From assembly GCA_947385185.1 (NCBI GenBank), contig CANDJX010000018.1, positions 1-17,378 of the forward strand: a stretch of DNA of 17,378 nucleotides. Reading direction: 5' to 3'. The notes below the pieces were generated by a model. It did no database searches. It had not been told where the DNA came from and saw only the letters and a program-made list of their open reading frames with translations. A program made the position numbers and the translations under genes. The DNA comes from an uncultured Clostridia bacterium. Lineage in GTDB: Bacteria > Bacillota > Clostridia > Christensenellales > Pumilibacteraceae. Positions 7,454 through 12,476 of the stretch are shown here, piece after piece. Numbering within the stretch: the first letter of the stretch is position 1; each line of letters opens with the position of its first letter.

Positions 7454-7530
7454 TGGTAGCGGCGGGTGGATTCGAACCGCCGACCAATCGGGTATGAACC
7501 GAGTACTCTAGCCAACTGAGCTACGCCGCC
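7454..7530 (-). tRNA. tRNA-Met (anticodon CAT), elongator type, CCA encoded
   Basis: Minus-strand cloverleaf: acceptor GGCGGCG/CGCCGCT with a G1-U72 wobble, anticodon loop TTCATAC (CAT at 7494-7496), T loop TTCGAAT, discriminator A at 7457 and genomic CCA. It lacks the three G-C pairs of initiator tRNA, and the loop TTCATAC with the GCCGCTACCA end resembles Firmicutes elongator Met tRNAs. An Ile2 (lysidine-modified CAT) identity cannot be wholly excluded. Two imperfect pairs are visible: C27/U43, and C51/A63 in the T stem. Confidence 0.92.
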
Positions 7531-7550
7531 ACATTTTCAAAGGCTTGACT

Positions 7551-7579
7551 ATTGTACCAAATAGCGGGGAAAAACGCAA
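7551..7579 (-). promoter_or_regulatory. Promoter of the tRNA-Met/Glu/Val operon
   Basis: On the minus strand, -35 TTGCGT (7574-7579), a 17-base spacer and -10 TACAAT (7551-7556, five of six consensus positions) lie about 20 bases upstream of tRNA-Met. The -35 matches only TTG of the consensus. Confidence 0.6.
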
Positions 7580-7614
7580 GTGTTTTACAATGATTTTTAG
7601 GAAATAAATAAAAA

Positions 7615-7658
7615 TTTTTTATAAAAAACCGACGGGCGGCAAATACGCCGTCCGTCGG
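7615..7658 (-). terminator. Terminator of the HtrA-like protease transcript
   Basis: Read on the minus strand, a 12-bp GC-rich stem with one G-U pair (7647-7658 with 7629-7640) and a 6-base loop is followed at once by six U (7628-7623). It lies about 160 bases past the protease stop codon, leaving a long 3' untranslated region. Confidence 0.9.
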
Positions 7659-7820
7659 ACACATAAAGAGGATAGTCGCAGACTTGCCTTAGGAGTATAC
7701 GTGTTAAAAGCATGAACAAAGGCAGTCTGCGGTGTATGATGGCTGTATATTTATCGAGCGCGCGCCCGGCGAAGTCGCAACGGAAACGGTTTGTGCTTTG
7801 TCGCCGCAATAATTTCGCGC
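7659..7820 (-). other. Structured 3' untranslated region of the protease mRNA
   Basis: This 162-base tract lies between the protease stop and its terminator. It has no convincing gene. An inverted repeat, CGCAGACTTGCC at 7677-7688 against GGCAGTCTGCG at 7721-7731, forms a stem with one bulged base around a 32-base loop. It could protect the message 3' end or be the source of a small 3'-derived RNA. Confidence 0.4.
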
Positions 7821-9125
7821 TTAATTTATCGAATACACATACTGCGTCGCCGTAACGGACGCGGTCTGCGTTTCGGAGCCGAGATAATATTTCGTCATTC
7901 CCATAAATCCTCGTTCTATCATTACCGAGCGGTAAGTGAACTCGACGGTGTCGCCGGCTTTGACGGTTTTCATCGCGCTTTCCATATCCGTCATATTCGA
8001 AACGGCATAATCGGTAGGAGAGCCGTCTTTTGTGATTTTTACGGATATAATCGCCTGATAGTTCTGTCCCCATGCGTTATAGAGCAGGCTGGACGTCGAA
8101 TTTGCGCTTGCGATGACGTAACTGCCGGATACGTTCGACGAGCTGCTTTCATAAATATTCGTCATAGTTCTGCAGCTTATTCCGAGTTCGGTGTCGCCTT
8201 CGACGTAACCGTATTGAGTGACGTTGCCGTCCGATTCTCTGTAAGTTTCTATGAGCGAGTTTGCCGCGAAACGCGCGTCGTTGAGAGGAATTGCGAAATT
8301 AAGTCCTTCATAGGACGAATAACCCGAATTGACGATACCGACAAGATTGCCGTTCGTATCGAAAAGTCCGCCGCCCGAGTTGCCGCTGTTAATCGCCGCG
8401 TCCGTCTGCATGAGCGTCATCGATCCGACGTCCTCGACCGTGACCGTGCGCGCCGTCGCCGAAACTATGCCCATCGTGACGGTTCCGCCGAGTATGCCGA
8501 GCGGGTTGCCGATCGCTATGACGTCGGTGCCGACTTTGACCGAATCGCTGTTCTCGATCACTGTTGCGGTTTTGATGACCTCGTCGGCTTTACGTTCGAT
8601 CCGAAGTACGGCGATGTCGCGGGAAGGCGAACTTCCTATGAGGTCTGCGGAATAGTTGCCGTAAGTTTCTTCGTCGGTTTCTTCGTCAATGAACAGCAGG
8701 CTGACCGAAAAAGTGGAGCATTCGTCTATGACGTGGTGGTTGGTCACTACGAAATAATAATCGGGGAGAGCGTCCGCGTCGGTCGTACTTTCGGAATAAA
8801 CGATTACGCCGCTGCCCGCGCTCGTGCCGTTCGCCGCATAGCCGTATACGTCCACGACCGTCGGTCTGATGTTCTCGATGACTTCGACGCGCGACTTGTT
8901 TGTTTCGCTTCCTTCGCCGGTATTGACGCTTACGTTATAGTTCGTTGCCGTTTCCGGGACTTCGACGCTTACGTATCCGTAACCGTACGTCGAATACTGT
9001 TTATTGTTCTCGGTAATAGTGAGTACGGCGGAACTTCCGCACCCAGCCGCAAACAGACACGTCAATGCGACCAAAACGAACGCGACGACGCTTCCGGCGA
9101 TTATTTTTCGAGTTTTCTGTTTCAT
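7821..9125 (-). CDS. HtrA/DegP-like (S1C) serine protease, lipoprotein
   Basis: The N-terminus has KQKTRK, a hydrophobic segment (~9-26) and a lipobox-like FAAGC with C29 as the likely lipidation site, so the protein should be tethered outside the cell membrane. Its -3 residue is alanine rather than the usual leucine. The protease domain (~85-265) contains the full trypsin-like triad: H131 in VVTNHHVID, D170 in SRDIAVLRIE, and S250 in TDAAINSGNSGGGLF. Residues ~295-434 resemble a divergent PDZ domain (YQAIISVKI, MESAMKTVKAGDTVEFTYRS) with a longer insertion than usual. HtrA proteases degrade or refold misfolded envelope proteins. Firmicute HtrA proteins usually keep an N-terminal membrane helix, so the lipid anchor is a variation. 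AAGGA at 9134-9138 sets the start. The gene is divergent from the ATPase operon; TATACT (minus strand, 9186-9191) is a candidate -10. Confidence 0.92.
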   Translation of the reverse strand: MKQKTRKIIAGSVVAFVLVALTCLFAAGCGSSAVLTITENNKQYSTYGYGYVSVEVPETATNYNVSVNTGEGSETNKSRVEVIENIRPTVVDVYGYAANGTSAGSGVIVYSESTTDADALPDYYFVVTNHHVIDECSTFSVSLLFIDEETDEETYGNYSADLIGSSPSRDIAVLRIERKADEVIKTATVIENSDSVKVGTDVIAIGNPLGILGGTVTMGIVSATARTVTVEDVGSMTLMQTDAAINSGNSGGGLFDTNGNLVGIVNSGYSSYEGLNFAIPLNDARFAANSLIETYRESDGNVTQYGYVEGDTELGISCRTMTNIYESSSSNVSGSYVIASANSTSSLLYNAWGQNYQAIISVKITKDGSPTDYAVSNMTDMESAMKTVKAGDTVEFTYRSVMIERGFMGMTKYYLGSETQTASVTATQYVYSIN

Positions 9126-9252
9126 AATCCGTTTCCTTATTTTTTTTCATTTTTTTGCGCGGTTTCCCGCGTCTTTACACACATTAGTATACCCGTAAAC
9201 ATTAAAATCACGTTAATATAACAACCCCGCGTAAAAAAATTCGGGTTTTTTC

Positions 9253-9281
9253 TTGACTTAACGGTCGCAAAGTGCTATCAT
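9253..9281 (+). promoter_or_regulatory. Promoter of the RHH-DUF815 operon
   Basis: -35 TTGACT (9253-9258), a 17-base spacer and -10 TATCAT (9276-9281): five of six consensus matches in each hexamer with ideal spacing. The ATG lies 30 bases beyond the -10. Confidence 0.82.
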
Positions 9282-9311
9282 TTTATTACTACAAATGAGG
9301 CTGGAAAATTT

Positions 9312-10232
9312 ATGGCTGCAGACAACAGAAAACAAATAATAGTGCGCATAAAGCCGGATATGCTCGAAAAGCTGACGCGTCTTGCGGACAGCGAGTACCG
9401 TTCGGTCAACGGCGAGATAGAATATCTTGTGTCGCAGGCGGTCAGTTCTGATAACGGCGGAGTATACGAAGAAGAATTTTTCGACGGCGTTTCGGCGTTC
9501 ATATGGGACGGGGCGGAACGCGAGCTTATCCCCATGCACGTTACCGATCCGGTGCGGCTCTCCGATCTGAAAAAGTACGAAGAGGAAAAGCAGGTCGTAG
9601 TAAACAATACCCGCGCGTTTTTGCAGGGGCTTCCGGCGCAGAACGTACTTTTATACGGCGACCGCGGCACGGGCAAGTCGTCCACGGTCCACGCGCTCGT
9701 CAACGAATTCGTCGGCGACGGGCTTCGGCTTATAGAGGTAAAGAAAAAGGATATAATTACTCTGCCTCGGCTCATGAACGCGATCTCGTTCGCGGGCAAA
9801 AAATATAAATTCGTTATTTTCATCGACGATCTGACTTTTATCGAAGGGCAGGATAATTACGGCGAGCTTAAAGCTGTGCTCGAAGGCAGCGCGCTGCACT
9901 TGGGGAACGTGCTTGTTTACGCCACGACCAACCGTCGGCATCTTATTAAAGAAAACGCATCCGACCGCCGCAACGATATGCATGAATCGGATCTGCGTCA
10001 GGAACAGATGAGCTTGTCCGACAGGTTCGGTATAGTCGTGACGTACATCAATCCGGATAAAAAAGAGTTTTTCGAAATCCTCAAGGAAGTGCTTAACGAC
10101 CGCGGAATTTATATGCCCGACGACGTGCTTTCGGTCGAGGCGGAACGGTTTTGTCTGGAAAAGGGCGGGCGCAGTCCCCGCGGCGTTCAACAGCTCGCCG
10201 GGATAATTGAGGCTCGGCTGAAATTGAAATAG
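9312..10232 (+). CDS. Ribbon-helix-helix/DUF815 AAA+ ATPase fusion
   Basis: Residues ~7-44 read as an Arc-like ribbon-helix-helix domain: beta strand KQIIVRI, helix KPDMLEKLTRLADSEYR, then SVNGEIEYLVSQAV. Residues ~75-306 are a DUF815 P-loop ATPase: Walker A GDRGTGKSS (116-124), Walker B FVIFIDDLTF (D172, D173), sensor-1 VYATTNRRHL (N207), SLSDRFG and a C-terminal GRSPRGVQQLAG lid motif. DUF815 proteins are widespread AAA+ ATPases without an established role. They normally carry a long helical N-terminus; here a DNA-binding module seems to replace it, which suggests an ATPase acting at DNA. The start ATG is supported by GAGG at 9297-9300 and the promoter just upstream. The next gene follows after 47 bases and shares the terminator. 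The ATPase call is firm; the DNA-binding role is inferred. Confidence 0.88.
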   Translation: MAADNRKQIIVRIKPDMLEKLTRLADSEYRSVNGEIEYLVSQAVSSDNGGVYEEEFFDGVSAFIWDGAERELIPMHVTDPVRLSDLKKYEEEKQVVVNNTRAFLQGLPAQNVLLYGDRGTGKSSTVHALVNEFVGDGLRLIEVKKKDIITLPRLMNAISFAGKKYKFVIFIDDLTFIEGQDNYGELKAVLEGSALHLGNVLVYATTNRRHLIKENASDRRNDMHESDLRQEQMSLSDRFGIVVTYINPDKKEFFEILKEVLNDRGIYMPDDVLSVEAERFCLEKGGRSPRGVQQLAGIIEARLKLK

Positions 10233-10279
10233 AGATTTTTGAATGTATAATTTGTCCGCAATTTACGCAAAATACGGGA

Positions 10280-10711
10280 ATGAACAAACAGGATTTCGAA
10301 CTTTTGCAATTTGTCGGGCAGAATGCCCGCATGGGAAAGGTTACGCTTTCGCAGCTCGCCGACTATCTTGCCGACGGCTTTATGAAAAGCACAGTAACCA
10401 AACAGCTCGCAGAGTACGAGGCTGTAGTGAGCGAAGCTAATACCAAACTCGCGGCGGGCGGAGAAGAAGTCAAGGACGTCAATCCGCTTATGCAGACTGC
10501 GGCAACGGCTATGATAAGCATTCAGTCGATGACGGACAAATCGCCGTCGCATATAGCGGAAATGGTGATTGTCGGTTCGACGCGCGGTGTGATCCAGATC
10601 ATACGTCGCATTCGCGATTGCCTCGGAGCGTCTTCGGATACCGTCAATCTCGCTTACAGGCTTCTTATGATCGAACAGAACAATATAAACGACTTAAAGC
10701 AGTTTTTGTGA
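10280..10711 (+). CDS. Conserved all-helical protein of unknown function
   Basis: The 143-residue protein is almost wholly amphipathic helix: about four segments (residues ~2-32, 36-60, 70-92 and 99-142) that would suit a ferritin-like bundle, though no paired E..H iron site is seen. Notable stretches are MNKQDFELLQFVGQNARMG, SPSHIAEMVIVGSTRGVIQI and the closing IEQNNINDLKQFL. I recall similar short proteins in other Clostridia, without a known function; this is memory and not a search. There is no signal peptide or membrane helix. It is the second gene after the RHH-DUF815 ATPase and ends at the shared terminator, so the two are probably co-expressed. The ribosome binding site is weak (CGGGA just before the ATG). 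Confidence 0.7.
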   Translation: MNKQDFELLQFVGQNARMGKVTLSQLADYLADGFMKSTVTKQLAEYEAVVSEANTKLAAGGEEVKDVNPLMQTAATAMISIQSMTDKSPSHIAEMVIVGSTRGVIQIIRRIRDCLGASSDTVNLAYRLLMIEQNNINDLKQFL

Positions 10712-10745
10712 TTTCGATCGGAAGAAATTTATACGAACATAAACG

Positions 10746-10787
10746 AAGAACGCGCGGCGGACGGTTCCGTACCGTGCGTTCTTTTTT
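10746..10787 (+). terminator. Terminator of the RHH-DUF815 operon
   Basis: A 12-bp stem (10746-10757 with 10772-10783, one G-U pair) is followed by an uninterrupted T-run ending at 10787. It lies 35 bases after the stop of the helical protein. Confidence 0.9.
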
Positions 10788-10849
10788 GCCCGGTGTGAGC
10801 GCGAAAGTTCAATGTGGGCAAAATTTACGACAAAGCGGGAAATTACCCG

Positions 10850-10878
10850 TTGATTATCGGCAAATTCTGTGCTATACT
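10850..10878 (+). promoter_or_regulatory. Promoter of the LytTR regulator/kinase operon
   Basis: -35 TTGATT (10850-10855), a 17-base spacer ending TGC, and -10 TATACT (10873-10878), with the TG extension in place. The leader to the ATG at 10953 is about 70 bases. Confidence 0.8.
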
Positions 10879-10952
10879 GTTATCGTCGGTTTTTGCAGCG
10901 GAGAGCGGAGCGGAAAACGACGAACGAACAAAACAGGATTAAGGAGAATGGT

Positions 10953-11660
10953 ATGGTAAGGGTTGCGATCGTAGAGGACGAGCAGGACGCCGTCGATTCG
11001 CTCCGCGGAATGATAAACAGATATTTCGAGGCGCGCGGCGGGGATTACAAAGTGACGGAATTCGATAATGCGTTACGGTTTCTCGACGTATACAAAGCGG
11101 ATTTCGATATAATTTTTATGGATATAGAAATGCCGGACCTCGACGGAATGAAAGCGGCGGAACAGCTCCGTAAGCTCGACCCGCTCGTGCTGCTTGTGTT
11201 CGTCACGAATATGCAGCAATATGCGGTCAAAGGTTATGCCGTAGACGCGCTCGATTTTATAGTCAAGCCGGTCGAACAGCGCGCGTTTTTCGCATTGCTC
11301 GATAAAGCGACTCGTATTCTGGCAAATAAAACGGGCGGGGAAATAACCGTACGCAGTACGACCGGCGTCCGCCGCGTATCCGTTCTGCGCGTCAGATATG
11401 TAGAAGTGCGGCGGCATATGTTGACGTTTCATACCGAGGACGGGGAATTCGAAGCGTGGGGCAATCTGCGCGATATTGAAAAGGAATTGCCCGCCGAATT
11501 GTTTTCGCGCTGTAATATAGGTTATCTTGTGAGCCTTGCGCACGTTTCGGGCGTGGACGGCGACGACGCGGTAGTCGGCGGCGACAAACTGAAAATAAGC
11601 CGCCCGAGAAGAAAGGAATTCATGTCCGATCTGGCGAGATACTTCGGGAGCGGAAGATAA
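10953..11660 (+). CDS. LytTR-family response regulator (AgrA/LytR type)
   Basis: The ATG at 10953 is chosen because AAGGAG at 10941-10946 lies six bases upstream and the protein then begins with the canonical MVRVAIVEDEQ. The open frame further upstream runs over the promoter. The receiver domain (1-~120) has the acidic pair E8/D9, phospho-acceptor D57 in IIFMDIEMPDLDG, T85 and K105 in FIVKP. The C-terminal ~100 residues form a LytTR DNA-binding domain (ITVRSTTGVRRVSV, RYVEVRRHMLTFHT, FSRCNIGYLVSLAHV and a RPRRKEF end). The 235-residue length is normal. Its stop overlaps the start of the following kinase gene (TAATG), indicating translational coupling. Because that kinase is truncated, phosphorylation of this regulator must come from elsewhere, for example the kinase at 661-2181, if the assembly is correct. 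Confidence 0.95.
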   Translation: MVRVAIVEDEQDAVDSLRGMINRYFEARGGDYKVTEFDNALRFLDVYKADFDIIFMDIEMPDLDGMKAAEQLRKLDPLVLLVFVTNMQQYAVKGYAVDALDFIVKPVEQRAFFALLDKATRILANKTGGEITVRSTTGVRRVSVLRVRYVEVRRHMLTFHTEDGEFEAWGNLRDIEKELPAELFSRCNIGYLVSLAHVSGVDGDDAVVGGDKLKISRPRRKEFMSDLARYFGSGR

Positions 11661-12199
11661 TGTTTGCGTTTTCGTCGCCGCTGTTCTGGTATAAAATGGT
11701 GTTCGTCGCCGAAATTCTCGTCAGCGAGGGACTTGCTACGTATACGCTTCAAAAAAAGCCGCATTTTGCGCTCAGGGTCGTTTTGTCCGTACTGAGCTGT
11801 GAAATCGCGGCGTTTTTATATCCGTTGTTCGACTTTTCATACAACGCCGTGTATTCGTCGTTCATGTTTTTGATTTTGTTCGCGCTTACGCTCGTCGCGT
11901 TGAAAGCGTGCTACGACGAACCGTGGATAAACATAATATTTTGCGGGATAATAGCGTATACGACGCAGCACATAGCGTATGAAACGTATAATATGCTCGT
12001 TACGGCTATGGGACTGCAATCGTTCGGCAACGTTTATGATCTTTTGGGCGAGGTAAATTATAACGGATTTACCTTTGCGTGCTGGTTCGGATCGTACGGC
12101 TTCATTTATTGGTTTATATGGGCGTTTATCTGTTATCGGATAAGGCGGCAGGAAGATCTGAAAATAGACAATCTTCAGTTGCTCGGTTTTCCGGCGTGA
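11660..12199 (+). CDS. Truncated N-terminal membrane domain of the cognate GHKL sensor kinase
   Basis: The ATG overlaps the regulator's stop. The 179 residues give about five membrane helices (for example FWYKMVFVAEILVSE, LRVVLSVLSCEIAAFLYPL, SFMFLILFALTLVALKACY, INIIFCGIIAYTTQHIAYE and GSYGFIYWFIWAFICY) and then the basic loop RIRRQEDLKIDN. This order is that of the sensor half of kinases encoded right after LytTR regulators. Everything with catalytic function is missing: no H-box, N-box or G-box. The frame stops at TGA 12197-12199, just after the T-run 12187-12190. Adding one T there would continue the frame with SGVIVFIDIVLNAVVTY, a sixth helix typical of these kinases. So the stop looks like a one-base deletion, and even without it the kinase would run into GH3 sequence. 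Confidence 0.75.
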   Translation: MFAFSSPLFWYKMVFVAEILVSEGLATYTLQKKPHFALRVVLSVLSCEIAAFLYPLFDFSYNAVYSSFMFLILFALTLVALKACYDEPWINIIFCGIIAYTTQHIAYETYNMLVTAMGLQSFGNVYDLLGEVNYNGFTFACWFGSYGFIYWFIWAFICYRIRRQEDLKIDNLQLLGFPA

Positions 12200-12446
12200 T
12201 CGTATTTATAGATATAGTACTGAACGCAGTCGTGACTTACGACGGCGAAGTGTTATTGAAAAACAATAATACTCTCCCTCTTGCAAAGACGACGAAAATA
12301 ACGCCTTTCGGTTATCGTTACGTAAGCCCGATTTACGGCGGAACCGGTTCCGGCAACGTAGACGTAAGCAAAGATTACGTATATACTCCGGAAAAGGCAT
12401 TGACGGAAGTGTTCGGCGCCGGACAGATCAATTCGACGGTTGATCG
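12200..12446 (+). pseudogene. Out-of-frame remnant: kinase helix 6 joined to the start of the GH3 C-terminal domain
   Basis: In the frame that begins a codon at 12190, this stretch reads GVIVFIDIVLNAVV (kinase helix six), then at about 12237 switches to DGEVLLKNNNTLPLAK and ITPFGYRY, the standard beginning of a GH3 C-terminal sandwich domain, and on to AGQINSTVD. The kinase-to-GH3 join is in frame. After 12444 the GH3 sequence continues in a different frame (SKLKEAAVETLLPTDSG). The change is explained by one missing base at 12442-12446: GATCGAAA would need to be GATTCGAAA. No ribosome binding site or start for an independent GH3 gene lies here. Confidence 0.7.
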
Positions 12447-12476
12447 AAACTCAAGGAAGCTGCCGTCGAAACGCTT

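Noticed and set aside
5000..7540. A mobile element integrated at the tRNA-Val 3' end
   Set aside because: No integrase is present, and no repeat of the tRNA 3' end was found on the far side of the AT-rich stretch. The gene is probably horizontally acquired, but tRNA-targeted integration is not shown.
7791..9221. 476-residue plus-strand frame opposite the HtrA-like gene
   Set aside because: It is a shadow of a gene with a full catalytic triad and signal peptide, and the product is low-complexity and arginine-rich.
10869..10952. Longer N-terminus for the response regulator
   Set aside because: These codons overlap the promoter -10 and leader. AAGGAG six bases before 10953 and the canonical receiver start fix the shorter form.
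1290..12240. Idea that the segment between the two kinase breakpoints is an excisable circle that would restore one intact kinase
   Set aside because: Both kinase pieces contain their own, different helices five and six, so joining them would not rebuild a single gene. The segment carries housekeeping genes and tRNAs and no recombinase.
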